Shown here: piece after piece, positions 24,905 to 35,200 of the stretch
Numbering within the stretch: the stretch's first letter is position 1
Layout of the letters: each line of letters opens with the position of its first letter
Source of the DNA: Pseudoalteromonas sp. MSK9-3
GTDB taxonomy: Bacteria; Pseudomonadota; Gammaproteobacteria; Enterobacterales; Alteromonadaceae
Direction of reading: 5' to 3'
DNA length: 64,000 nt
Assembly: GCF_003590335.1 (NCBI RefSeq)
Contig: NZ_MIET01000034.1
Location: forward strand, 62,001-126,000
Made by a program: the position numbers and the translations under genes
The notes under the pieces: generated by a model
The model's database searches: none
Seen by the model: the letters and a program-made list of their open reading frames with translations, nothing else
What the model was told of the DNA's origin: nothing

Positions 24905-26068
24905 TTAGAGCATTTTCCCTCCTTTTTGAGCAATGTTGTAACAATGCCTTGTATTTCCTGTATGAAAGAGTGCTTGTACCTCTTGAGGGGCTAGAGCTTT
25001 GTGGTGTAATACAACTTCTCCTATCGCACCTTGAAATAGACCAGATATATATGAGGAGCGACTGCCAATCCTTAAAGGCATACTATTACTTAATGAGCCC
25101 TGCCTGTTGGTAGGGTCATGGCTGTCGATATGTTCACCATTGAGGTAGAATCGAATACCATCGATTTTATCTCTGTCTATAGTGACCGCGACATGGTGCC
25201 ATTGGTTGTCTGCAGCAAATGCTTGAGAGTCGTAAAAAGTGCAAGATGAGTTTTCTTCTTGGCAGTACCAAGTGCCTCCTCCGTCAGCCAGTTGTAAAGC
25301 GATATAACCATCATCAATATAAAAAACGTAGCCCTGAACATCGCTTACTTGGTTTTCATATCGCTTGTCTACTATAACGTGTTGGCCCAGTGCAGCAGTG
25401 CGTATCCAAGTGGTAATTGAAAAGTCATCAAGTCCAACATCTAGTATATCTTGATTTGCAATCTCGATATAATCATCAAACCCGTCAAGACAAAATGCAA
25501 GGTCTTCAGCTTCTGTTGCAAGGTGTATGCTTTGTGGTGTGATTTTAGCAATGTGAGTTGAATTTATATCGTCAGAGGTCAATGCAGATAGTAAAATGAT
25601 ACTAATAATGACACTAAAAAGGCTAATAGCAGCCACTTTTACTTTTATATTTTCACTTTCAAGCGCTTGAGTTAAATTCTTTTTTTTCCATTTTAATGGC
25701 GCATCTATATAGTATCCATAACCCCGTCTATTTTTTATATAGCTGTATTGTTCAGGATGCTCTAATTGTTTACGCAATATACTGATCCGTTGTTTCACAT
25801 TTTCATCTGCAGTGATCACTTTTCCCCAAACTAAGTTGAGTAACTCACGAGATGAAAGAGGAGTAGGGGATTTTATAATAAGGCAGATCAGTAAGTTATA
25901 TGACAAGTCAGATAGGTTTAAATCAAGGTTGTCACGAAATACTTTTCGCTCTGTAAAGCAAACATATAAATCGTATACCCAGACTCCAATATATTTTTGG
26001 GGTGTTGTAGTCATATTTGATTCTTGCTCAGGCTGTTCACGCATAGTTTTTGATTTTTTTATCTGCAT
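24905..26068 (-). CDS. ToxR/CadC-like membrane transcription factor with periplasmic LamG sensor
   Basis: Protein of 387 residues in three parts. Residues 27-121 form an OmpR/PhoB-type winged helix (LSSRELLNLVWG, VKQRISILRKQLE, the closing wing IKNRRGYGYYI). Residues 144-163 form a single transmembrane helix (VAAISLFSVIISIILLSAL). Residues 190-370 are a LamG/concanavalin-like jelly roll (LDGFDDYIEIAN, FSITTWIRTA, NQWHHVAVTIDRD, FYLNGEHID), with Cys193, Cys269, Cys276 and Cys376 as disulphide candidates. The topology equals ToxR, with DNA binding inside and sensing outside. LamG folds often bind carbohydrate, so a glycan signal is plausible but inferred. It is divergent from the Fic-like gene, with phased TTTACC repeats between them. 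Confidence 0.85.
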   Translation of the reverse strand: MQIKKSKTMREQPEQESNMTTTPQKYIGVWVYDLYVCFTERKVFRDNLDLNLSDLSYNLLICLIIKSPTPLSSRELLNLVWGKVITADENVKQRISILRKQLEHPEQYSYIKNRRGYGYYIDAPLKWKKKNLTQALESENIKVKVAAISLFSVIISIILLSALTSDDINSTHIAKITPQSIHLATEAEDLAFCLDGFDDYIEIANQDILDVGLDDFSITTWIRTAALGQHVIVDKRYENQVSDVQGYVFYIDDGYIALQLADGGGTWYCQEENSSCTFYDSQAFAADNQWHHVAVTIDRDKIDGIRFYLNGEHIDSHDPTNRQGSLSNSMPLRIGSRSSYISGLFQGAIGEVVLHHKALAPQEVQALFHTGNTRHCYNIAQKGGKML

Positions 26069-26365
26069 TCGTCTAAGTTTACCTACTAGTTGACTAGATT
26101 TACCATAGGACCTTGGTCGTTTTTGTATAGTTTGTAAAACTTTTACCTACTTTTACTCGCAGAGTTCTTAATTTTATGTCACATTTACCTTTTAATTAGT
26201 TAGTAAAAATATACGGCATGTGTATGCTACTTATTAACAAATATACAATTAAGAATGTATAGTAACAGCTGTATTTATGTGGATAATAAATACCGTACTT
26301 TGTTCATAAATGGAATTAGGGAGCAGTGTCGGCATTGCCTTATGGTGGTGTAACACAAATAAATA
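26069..26365. promoter_or_regulatory. Divergent promoter with phased TTTACC repeats
   Basis: TTTACC occurs at 26078, 26099, 26142 and 26184 in one orientation. Spacings are 21, 43 and 42 bp, close to multiples of two helical turns. A TTTACT variant lies at 26152, ten bp from its neighbour. A dyad GTAAAA-C-TTTTAC (26134-26146) includes the third copy. The likely binder is the adjacent membrane regulator. Confidence 0.65.
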
Positions 26366-27409
26366 ATGGAAATACTTAAATCTCGTTCACAATCTTTTCA
26401 GCATCACAGTCATAAACCTAATCTTTTAGATGCATTCAATCAAAAGAAATTGCGAGCATCATCACGCTTACAAACTGCATTAGTTCAATTAAATAAATAC
26501 GCTATAAGCTCAGTCCATCAAGGGTTTTTTTTACGTTACTTGAGTTCTAGCCTCAATGTAACGGAGTGTGATACAGATATACATTATGCATTAGCAATGC
26601 ATAATGTCGGTATACCTTCCAAATTAGACAATGTGAAGGCTTTGTGGTCTCAATTACAGCATACTCATCGAGCGCTAGAGTGGGCAAAGCAAAGCTCTCA
26701 TTCAACGCCTCGTTGGCAACCTGGCGCTATTCGCCGGCTCGAATGGTTGTTAAGGGTCGATGATATGCTGTCGATAGAGCATGCAGAGCAATGGCCAATC
26801 GCAAGAGAAGGGCTTAATTATGATATTAGCCCTCATTCTTTAGACGAATGGTTTGATTATGTAAATCGCTCACATAGTATTGAACGCATATTGGTGGCGT
26901 ATGAGCAGCTATGTTTACTTCGTAGTCATGAGAAAGATGAAGGCCGAGTAGCTCGCGTGTTTTTAGATGCGATGTTAAATGACTTACGTCCAGACAACGG
27001 CTATTGGTTAACCCCATTGCTTGTTCAACCTCGTCATTATTCAACACCGCATCAGCATTCATACCCAGATATTGAAGGCGTTATGTCAGCCTGGGAAAGT
27101 CAGTTCGAAAAGTTAGTTGATAAGCAGCGGTATATTTATAATGCTTTGAAGGCATTCGATAATGAGTTTGATTTAGTATTAAAAACAAAGCCTATGCCTA
27201 AGGGGTGGCGCGAATTAAAAATGTTATTGTTGGCCAAGCCGGTTATTACCATGGAAATCGCGCATGTTCATTTAGAGGCATCAAGCTTTATGTTTGAATA
27301 TGGTCTACTGCAAGTAAAGCATATAAAGGCGTTAAACAATATGACTGTTTTTGAGTGCCCAGCGGTATTTAAACTGTGGGGGAGATGGGAGAATATCGTC
27401 AAATTTTAG
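26366..27409 (+). CDS. Uncharacterised protein resembling a Fic domain with lost catalytic motif
   Basis: Protein of 347 residues, no signal peptide or membrane helix, 20% or more charged. Its layout follows Fic-family proteins. WQPGAIRRLEW (117-127) sits where PGxxRxxxxW is found. SPHSLDEWFDYVN (155-167) matches the pP-x-L-xxLM-xxL-xxF stretch. AYEQLCLL then RSHEKDEGRVAR (178-197) aligns without gaps to AHAQFETI then HPFxDGNGRxxR. If so, the catalytic His is Arg186, the acidic residue is Lys190 and Asn is Glu192; only the late G-R-x-x-R is kept. A winged-helix-like end (about 280-335) is also common in Fic proteins. The relation is by-eye inference. AMPylation activity is not expected. No ribosome site precedes the ATG. 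Confidence 0.6.
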   Translation: MEILKSRSQSFQHHSHKPNLLDAFNQKKLRASSRLQTALVQLNKYAISSVHQGFFLRYLSSSLNVTECDTDIHYALAMHNVGIPSKLDNVKALWSQLQHTHRALEWAKQSSHSTPRWQPGAIRRLEWLLRVDDMLSIEHAEQWPIAREGLNYDISPHSLDEWFDYVNRSHSIERILVAYEQLCLLRSHEKDEGRVARVFLDAMLNDLRPDNGYWLTPLLVQPRHYSTPHQHSYPDIEGVMSAWESQFEKLVDKQRYIYNALKAFDNEFDLVLKTKPMPKGWRELKMLLLAKPVITMEIAHVHLEASSFMFEYGLLQVKHIKALNNMTVFECPAVFKLWGRWENIVKF

Positions 27410-27459
27410 CTAAAGTGGTATGAATAATTTTATATATATCGTCCGATATGGATCACTTC

Positions 27460-27499
27460 AAAAAAGCCCTGTCATTTGATTGAGTGACAGGGCTTTTTT
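27460..27499. terminator. Strong bidirectional terminator
   Basis: The arms AAAAAGCCCTGTCA and TGACAGGGCTTTTT (14 bp) have a 10-nt loop. A-run and T-run flanks serve the convergent Fic-like gene and rapA. Confidence 0.92.
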
Positions 27500-27531
27500 A
27501 ATGCGTTCTTAGCGTGATGTTAAAGCTTTGT

Positions 27532-30426
27532 TTAGTGAGACACAACGATGAGGCGAATCGCGTCCAGCTTTAATTGTGCTTTTTCTATATAAGTGCTGAG
27601 CTCTGATTTTTGTTTGGTAAACACTTGAATTTCTTCATCACGAATATTTGGATTAATTGCTTTCAATGCTTCTAAGCGAGCTTGCTCTTCACCCATTGTT
27701 GATTGCATTTTCACCATTGCATTTTCAGTCAGTGTACTTAGTTGTGCATTCGCTAATTCTGTCGCTTGGGTAATGAGCGGATGAATTGCGCTTTGTAATG
27801 CATTGGCGAGTTTACTTGCCGTCTGACGGCCAACAGCAGAGAGCTGGCTATTGAATGCATCAAAAGCAACATTATCAGCTAGGTTATTACCTGCTTTATC
27901 CAGTAAGACCCGCACCGGGGTTGGCGGTAAAAAGCGACCAACTTGGAGTGCTTTAGGTGCAGATGCTTCTGCAATGTAGATCAGTTCAACGAAAAAGGTA
28001 CCCGCTGGTAACTTTTTATTTTTCAATAAGGCAACCGATGCACAGCCAAAATCATCATCACAGATCATATCCATGGCACCTTGCACCATAGGGTGGTCCC
28101 AACTGATAAAGTGTGCATCTTCTTGTGATAAAGACGTATCTCGGTCAAATGTCACTGTGATGCCATCTTCTTTTAAACATGGAAAAGAAGGGTTGAGCAT
28201 ATGTTCTGTTGGCTTGAGAATAATGGTGTTCTCGCCTTTATCTTCTTGGTTAACCCCAAAGGTATCGAAAACATTGATCATGTAACCTGGTAAGATCACG
28301 CCATTATCAAGTTTTTCAATTTCAGCTACCAAAGATTCAGCACGGCCTTGCCCACTTGAATGCAGCTCTAGTAAACGGTCACGGCCTTGTTCCATTTGTG
28401 CACGCAAGACTTTATTTTGTTTAGCTGCTTGCTCTATTAATGGGTCAAGCTCATCTTCATCACAGTTATGTGCGCCAATAAACTCAAGTAAATCTTCACT
28501 AAACTCTTTGTATAGCATTTGTCCTGTTGTGCTGGTGGTTTCAAATGCATCTAGGCCTTCATTGTACCAACGCAGTAGCACTTCTTGAGCCGTGCTTTCA
28601 AAGTAGGGTACGTGAATATTTACATCATACTTTTGTCCAATTCGGTCTAAGCGTCCGATCCGTTGTTCGAGTAAATCAGGGTTCAATGGTAAATCAAATA
28701 ACACCAAATGATGTGAAAACTGGAAATTGCGGCCTTCTGAACCGATTTCAGAACACAGTAAAATTTGTGCCGAGTCGTACTCGTCAGCGAAAAAAGCTGC
28801 AGCACGGTCACGCTCAACGATAGACATGCCTTCATGGAATACTGCTGCTTTAATGGCTTCACGTTCGCGTAGCGTCTGCTCTAGGCTAATTGCAGTTTGT
28901 GCTTCTGCACAGATCAGCAACACTTTTTCATGTTTTAATGATTTTAACGTTTCAATTAACCAGTCAACACGCGGGTCAAATGCGGTCCAGCCGCTGCCTT
29001 CGCCTTCAAATTCTTGGAAAATCTTTTCTGGGAATAAAGCTCTTAAAGCGGACTTTTCAGCACTTTGGATCCCGCCCATATTACCTAGCACAGACATGGC
29101 TGTTTTGTACTGTTTTGGAATTTCAACAGGGTAGCTGTGCAGTTTTCTGCCTGGGTATCCGTCAATGCCACTACGGCTGTTACGGAACAAAATTCGGCCA
29201 GTGCCATGTCTATCTAATAGCATAGATAGTATTTCTTGTTTGGCTTGCTCGTCGCCAGCTTGTGCGTTGGTAAGTAGGGTGCTGATATCAGTTTCTTGTA
29301 ATAAATCAATGAGCGTTGCTTTTGCTTGCTCGTCTAATGCACTTTCTTGTAATAGCTGGTTTGCCGCTTCTGCAACGTCTTTATATTTGCTTTCTTCACT
29401 CACAAATGCGTCGTAGTCGTAAAATCTATCAGGGTCGAGTAGTTGTAATCGTGCAAAATGACTACGGTGGCCTAGCTGATCAGGGGTTGCCGTCAGAAGA
29501 ATTAACCCAGGAATATCTTGTGCTAATTCTGCCATACGTGAGTATTCAGTGCTTGGCTTATTGTTTTCTATTGTTAAATGGTGCGCTTCGTCAATCACCA
29601 GCAAATCCCAATCTGCCAAGGTTGCTTGTTCAAACCAGCGACGCTTCTTCGCGATAAACTCAAGACTGACTAAAATAAGTTGCTCGGTTTCAAATACGTT
29701 GGGAGAATCTGCAAAGGCTTCATCACAGCGTTCTTCATCAAAAATAGAGAAGCGCAGATTAAAGCGACGTAACATTTCTACGAGCCATTGGTGTTGTAAG
29801 TTTTCTGGTACCACAATTAATACGCGGTTAGCACGACCGGTTAAGATCTGTTGATGTAAAATCATGCCTGCTTCGATAGTTTTACCCAGACCTACTTCAT
29901 CAGAGAGTAACACCCGAGGTGCAAAACGTTTACCGACTTCATCGGCAATATATAACTGGTGTGGGATCAGGCTTGCTCTTTGTCCGACAACGCCTTTCAA
30001 ATGAGACTGCTGACGGGCAAATTGATGTTGCCATGTTTGATAGCGCAGCGTGTAGCGGTCGAATCTATCTACTTGACCGGCAAATAGCCTGTCTTGTGGT
30101 TTATTAAATTTGATAAAATGATCAAGAAACGTTTCTTTTAATGTGGTTTTTTCTTCGGTGTCGAGACGAATGCCGTGATAACACAATAAATCACCGACAG
30201 GTTCAACGGTTTCGACCTGTAGCTCCCACTCATCAGCACTGCGGATGACATCACCTGGATTGAACACAACGCGCGTCACAGGGGCTTCTTGCATTGAGTA
30301 AACGCGGTTTTCTCCACTGGCGGGAAATAATATAGTCACTTGGCGGCCTTCTAATGCCACGATGGTGCCCAATCCTAAATCTGATTCAGTATCACTGATC
30401 CAGCGCTGACCTAAGGAAAAATTCAT
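27532..30426 (-). CDS. rapA: RNA polymerase-associated SWI2/SNF2 ATPase RapA (HepA)
   Basis: Protein of 964 residues, the normal RapA length (968 in E. coli). It starts with the RapA-specific beta-barrel region (SLGQRWISDTESDLGLGTIV). Helicase motifs follow: DEVGLGKTIEAGMI (motif I), LLVIDEAHHL (motif II), LTATP (motif III), then QILLCSEIGSEGRNFQFSHHLVLFDLPLNPDLLEQRIGRLDRIGQ (motifs V and VI). The C-terminal RapA domain is complete. The protein binds RNA polymerase and promotes its recycling after termination. Single gene, divergent from the phoH-like gene. No strong ribosome site is seen before the ATG. Confidence 0.97.
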   Translation of the reverse strand: MNFSLGQRWISDTESDLGLGTIVALEGRQVTILFPASGENRVYSMQEAPVTRVVFNPGDVIRSADEWELQVETVEPVGDLLCYHGIRLDTEEKTTLKETFLDHFIKFNKPQDRLFAGQVDRFDRYTLRYQTWQHQFARQQSHLKGVVGQRASLIPHQLYIADEVGKRFAPRVLLSDEVGLGKTIEAGMILHQQILTGRANRVLIVVPENLQHQWLVEMLRRFNLRFSIFDEERCDEAFADSPNVFETEQLILVSLEFIAKKRRWFEQATLADWDLLVIDEAHHLTIENNKPSTEYSRMAELAQDIPGLILLTATPDQLGHRSHFARLQLLDPDRFYDYDAFVSEESKYKDVAEAANQLLQESALDEQAKATLIDLLQETDISTLLTNAQAGDEQAKQEILSMLLDRHGTGRILFRNSRSGIDGYPGRKLHSYPVEIPKQYKTAMSVLGNMGGIQSAEKSALRALFPEKIFQEFEGEGSGWTAFDPRVDWLIETLKSLKHEKVLLICAEAQTAISLEQTLREREAIKAAVFHEGMSIVERDRAAAFFADEYDSAQILLCSEIGSEGRNFQFSHHLVLFDLPLNPDLLEQRIGRLDRIGQKYDVNIHVPYFESTAQEVLLRWYNEGLDAFETTSTTGQMLYKEFSEDLLEFIGAHNCDEDELDPLIEQAAKQNKVLRAQMEQGRDRLLELHSSGQGRAESLVAEIEKLDNGVILPGYMINVFDTFGVNQEDKGENTIILKPTEHMLNPSFPCLKEDGITVTFDRDTSLSQEDAHFISWDHPMVQGAMDMICDDDFGCASVALLKNKKLPAGTFFVELIYIAEASAPKALQVGRFLPPTPVRVLLDKAGNNLADNVAFDAFNSQLSAVGRQTASKLANALQSAIHPLITQATELANAQLSTLTENAMVKMQSTMGEEQARLEALKAINPNIRDEEIQVFTKQKSELSTYIEKAQLKLDAIRLIVVSH

Positions 30427-30705
30427 GTTCGTCTCGTTTAACCCGAAAAAAGGCGGCTATGTTACCCGTTCATTTAAGCTTGTTCAATCTTGTTTATTTT
30501 AAGCGAATGTGCCTATCTCGATTCTTACTGTGGTTCTTGTAAATTATTGAGATTTATTTGTATTCGGAACATTTATTTGCTTCGCTGCTGTCATAAAACG
30601 GACTTTTATGACAAATAGACTAAACTTGGACTATAGCCTGTATGTTTGATGATGAATCAGAGTATCGGCTATGGCATAAATATTTGCAAACGACAGGAAT
30701 ACGCT
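30427..30705. promoter_or_regulatory. rapA / phoH-like divergent region with Pho-box-like dyad
   Basis: A perfect inverted repeat has arms TGTCATAAAA (30589-30598) and TTTTATGACA (30604-30613). With the preceding C, CTGTCATAAAA equals the first half-site of the Pho box consensus. The adjacent half-site in direct repeat matches poorly; instead a second, inverted copy is present. The dyad is 92 bp before the phoH-like start. Confidence 0.5.
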
Positions 30706-32112
30706 ATGGGAAAAGATCAAGAACTCGACAAAAAAATGTACGTACTTGACACCAACGTACTACTTCACGAACCCCTCGCTTATCTTTCATTTCAAGAGCA
30801 CGATGTTGTCATTCCGATGACAGTACTTGAAGAGTTAGATCATATTAAAGACCGAAAGCGCGATGTTAGTCGCGATGCAAGAATTGCGATTCGCAGCTTA
30901 GATGGGGTATTAAAAGACGCGTCTCCTGAAGAAATGCTTGACGGTGTGCGTTTACCCAGTGTGCAATCGAGCAATGAATCAGGCCCATTGTCACGCGGTA
31001 AACTGATCATTGTGAACGACCACTTATTTCCAGACAGTATTTCAGGCCTTCCTGGAAACGAGAATGATCATATTATTATTAATTGTGCCGTAAGACTGCA
31101 AAAGCAACACACACAAACTAAGGTGGTGCTGGTTACCAAAGACATTAATATGCGGTTGAAAGCCAAAGGTGCGGGGTTACAGTTTGTAGAAGACTACCGT
31201 ACCGATCAGCTTATTGATGATATTAAGTTATTGAGCCTAGGCTATAAGAAGTTTAGTGGGGATTTTTGGCAAAGTGTGGGTGATTGTACGTCGGAGCAGC
31301 AAGGCCGCTATACATTGCATCATGTTCCAAAAAGCTTGTTGCCTGATGTGTTCTGTAATGAGTATTTAGTGGATGACAGTGAGCATTTTGCAGCCCGCAT
31401 TACTGGCTATGATGATGCGAATATCACTTTGAAAGATTTAGGGGTTGAGCGACTGATGCATCAGAATGCATGGGGTGTACAGCCGAAAAATGTGTATCAA
31501 GGTATGGCGATGGATGCATTGCTTGATCCGAATATTGAGCTGGTAATATTAACGGGGCCTGCTGGGTGTGGTAAAACGCTATTGGCTCTTGCGAGCGCAC
31601 TTGAAATGATCATTGAAAAGGGCATTTACGATAAAGTAATCGTCACGCGCAACACCCCTGAAATTGCTGAAAGCATTGGGTTTTTACCCGGTACTGAAGA
31701 AGAGAAAATGGCACCGTGGCTAGCTGCTATTACTGATACACTCGAAGTCCTGCACAAAAATGATGAAAGCCCTATTTCTAGTCGAAACTACATTATGGAA
31801 AAGGCCAATATTCAGTTTAAATCAGTTAACTTCATGCGAGGGCGGAGTATTCAAAATGCCGTGGTTATTTTAGATGAAAGCCAAAACTTAACGGCATCAC
31901 AGTTAAAGACCATTATTACTCGTTGCGGAGAGGGCACTAAGCTCATTTGTACGGGGAATTTAGCGCAAATTGACAGTAATTACTTAACCCCTTTAACTTC
32001 TGGTTTGACGTATATTGTTGAACGTTTTAAACACTTCGAAGGCAGCGCAACCATTAACCTCAATGGGGTAGTACGTAGTCGTTTAGCCTCGTTTGCGGAA
32101 GAAAATTTGTAG
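30706..32112 (+). CDS. PIN domain-PhoH family ATPase
   Basis: Protein of 468 residues. The N-terminal PIN domain (about 10-150) begins with YVLDTNVLLHEP and keeps acidic residues (LEELDHIKD, KDINMRLKAKG), as in nucleases of the VapC fold. The C-terminal PhoH ATPase has Walker A TGPAGCGKTLLAL (near 285) and Walker B AVVILDESQNLT. The combination is PhoH2-type, considered an RNA helicase/nuclease. The ATG at 30706 was chosen because AGGA sits seven bases upstream; an earlier ATG at 30646 would add 20 unconserved residues. A Pho-box-like dyad lies upstream, consistent with phosphate control. Confidence 0.93.
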   Translation: MGKDQELDKKMYVLDTNVLLHEPLAYLSFQEHDVVIPMTVLEELDHIKDRKRDVSRDARIAIRSLDGVLKDASPEEMLDGVRLPSVQSSNESGPLSRGKLIIVNDHLFPDSISGLPGNENDHIIINCAVRLQKQHTQTKVVLVTKDINMRLKAKGAGLQFVEDYRTDQLIDDIKLLSLGYKKFSGDFWQSVGDCTSEQQGRYTLHHVPKSLLPDVFCNEYLVDDSEHFAARITGYDDANITLKDLGVERLMHQNAWGVQPKNVYQGMAMDALLDPNIELVILTGPAGCGKTLLALASALEMIIEKGIYDKVIVTRNTPEIAESIGFLPGTEEEKMAPWLAAITDTLEVLHKNDESPISSRNYIMEKANIQFKSVNFMRGRSIQNAVVILDESQNLTASQLKTIITRCGEGTKLICTGNLAQIDSNYLTPLTSGLTYIVERFKHFEGSATINLNGVVRSRLASFAEENL

Positions 32113-32128
32113 TATTAGTATCTTTTAG

Positions 32129-32152
32129 AAAGTCACTGTGGTTGGTGGCTTT
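32129..32152 (+). terminator. Probable terminator of the phoH-like gene
   Basis: The arms AAAGTCAC and GTGGCTTT (8 pairs, one G-T) have an 8-nt loop. CTATCACCTTTTGTTT follows. Confidence 0.45.
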
Positions 32153-32254
32153 CTATCACCTTTTGTTTATATCTCCAGAGATTGACGAATCTCTTGCTTA
32201 TCGGTGTTTTGCTGGTTATGGTGTTTGCCATAAGGAACGAACCAGTCATCCTTT

Positions 32255-35200
32255 ATGGACTTTGAACAAGAATTTGTGCCACTCAAAAAGTATCGGCGTG
32301 CGATAGCAGTAACCTTAAGTGTTGCTATGTTGCTTGCTGGGATTTTATGTCTTCACCTTTACCACATTAAATTAGAAAGAAGCTATGACGATCGCGTCGC
32401 GCATTTTCAACGACTGAGTGGACAGTTAGACCGTGCTATGTTTGCCGCTGATAGTGTATTTCAAAGCGTTTTTGTTAGCTTAGAGCAGCCTTTAACCTAT
32501 CACTTTGACCCGTTTATTATGGCGACTTTAGATCAGCATGCTAACTATTATTACCGCAAATTACCCCATGGTGCAGGCGAAATTATAGGGCAGGGGCTAT
32601 TTTTACAAAGTACGCAAGCTGCACGGCAATGGCAGCAGGTTATGGCGTTAGGCCCCGCTTTTAATACAGCATTGGCTTTGATCCGTTCTGTCGATGCTGT
32701 GGCTTATATCAAAGACAATGGCTTTGCGTTTGTGAAACGCCGTGAAAGTAACGATAGTCGTTTATTAACGGCAATACTGGATGGTAAATTAAGTCCAGAT
32801 TTTACAAAAAAAGCATATAACAGCAGCAGTAAAATTGAGGTGAATGGTCAGACGTACTTCAGTATTGGGCAGCGGCGTTCAAGTACCTCTAATGAACATG
32901 TGGTATTAATTTACAATGCAGAAAAGGTAGAGGCTTGGCTTAATAAGGTAACTCTAACAGACTCTGAAGCGACACTAATCAATAAATCACATATAAACCT
33001 GTTATCTGAAAAAGAATTTAATCTTGAGCCACTGAATGAAATGACATTGTTGGCACCTTGGGTTGGTGGTGTGCATTTATTCAGTCAAAAAGAGGCAAGG
33101 CCAATTGATTTGGCGTTCAAGCAAAGTGAACGGGCTTTTAGAAACCCTATTCTGTATGAGATAGTCTTAGAGCTGTTATTTTTGACAGGTTTTATAATCG
33201 CCACATTTTTAGCCGTTACATGGCTAAGTGGACGAATATTTATTCGACCGGTTAGTCATTTTGTTAGGTATCTGACCTTACAAGAGCATACACCGAAGAC
33301 GACATTTGATTATGTGATCCCAATTGATTGGCAACCATGGTTTGCTCAAATAAAGCGTGTGGTGATGCAAAAACAAGCGCTATTAGAGCAGCTTAAGCAG
33401 CATAATCTGGTATTAGATGAGCAAGTACAAGAGCAAAAAAAGGCGCTTGCGCGTTCTTTAGATGTAAAAGAGCGTCAGGCATCACTCCTCAATACCATGT
33501 TAGATAATATTCCTGATTTAATTTACTTTAAAAATATAGATGGGTCATTCATTGGCTGTAATGCTGCTTTTGAAGCGTTCTTACATGTAAAAAGAGAGGA
33601 AATCGTCGGCCGAGAGTTACACGAAATAACCGATAAATTTTCAGAGTTAACAGCCCTTGAGCAGTATATGCGTTTGCAGCAACGATCACTCACTCAGACA
33701 TTGGTCATGGATGAAAAAAGTTACATGCTGACATTGGCACCTTTTTATAATGAGCAGCACCGACTGATCGGCAGCTTTGGTGTCGCGCGCGATGTCACTG
33801 AGCAGCAGCAAACTATGAAGTCTTTACAAACTTCAGAAGAAAACTTTAAAGCGGCCATGGAGTATGCGCCAAATGGTGTTATTTTGGCATCGATTGACAG
33901 GCGTGTTTTAGTATTAAATAAGGCTGCTAAGCGCTATCTAGCAGCACATACGACAGCAGCGGGTAGCCAGTTATCAGCGTTATTCTCTGAAGAAAGTTAC
34001 CAATCACTAGTGGAAACGTTTGACTGTTTATTGAAGCATGAGCAAAAAATGGCCGAGCTTACATTAGCCCAGCCGGGGCATTATAGTTGGTTGCAATTAA
34101 GTGTTTCGCTAGTGTGGGACAAACAACGACAGCCAAAGTATTTTGTTATTCATCTTCAGAATATTACACAGTTAACGCGTGCCAAGTTAGATGCAGAGCG
34201 CGCGACGTTGGCGAAAAGTCGTTTTATTGCGAATATGAGCCATGAGATCCGCACACCGATCAATGTTGTACTTGGGTTAATCGATATTATTAAAAAGCAA
34301 GGGCTTAGTGATTCGCAAATGGCATACATGAGCCAAGTTACGTATGCGGCCCAGCAGCTATTAAATATGCTAAATAGTATTTTGGAGTTTGCAAAAGTAG
34401 AGAGTAATCAAGATAGTTTGGTTATGAAGGATTTTAATCTAATCGACTTATTTGATGATTGCTCTCGGTTAATTAAGCCTTTGTGTGATCAAAAAAGCTT
34501 GGTTTTAGTGAACCAAATAGATAGCTCTGTGTCACCTAAGCGTCTTGGTGATATGAATAAACTTAAATTGGTTTTAATTAATCTACTCAATAATGCAGTT
34601 AAGTACTCAGAAAGTGGCCAGATCACTTTATCTGTCACGCCAGTAAAAGAACAGGAAGAAGAGCACTTGTGTTTTAGCGTCAGTGATACGGGAGTAGGGA
34701 TAAAAGCGCAGAACCAAGAGCGGTTGTTTGATGCTTTCACGCAAGGTGATGATTCATTATCACGCAAACATGAAGGTATTGGACTGGGGCTTGCAATCGT
34801 AAAACAAGAAGTTGCCTTACTCGGAGGTGAAATAAAACTTCACAGTCAATATGGACAAGGGAGTCAATTCTATTTCTCTCTACCCTTATCTAAGGCTGAG
34901 TCTAATTTAGGTCACGTCAGAGTTCTATGGTTTGGCGGTTCAAGACCTCCAATTGTACTTAATGATGTTCATATGGAGCGTGAACCAGATATCGCACATG
35001 TGATTACGAGATTAAAAGAGCATGATTTTGACTACTTACTATGTGAAGTCACACCTGAGCCGCCAATAATGGATATGCTCATGAGTGAAGAGGTAATGAG
35101 TTTAGTGCAACGGATTTATATGCCTGATAGCTCACATTCGTTTATTGAACACAATGAAACAGTGGTTGGAGTGTTGCAAGATGGCTATATACAACGCATA

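Noticed and set aside
28527..29854. Several plus-strand open frames inside rapA
   Set aside because: They are antisense shadows of a highly conserved 964-codon gene, with low-complexity products.
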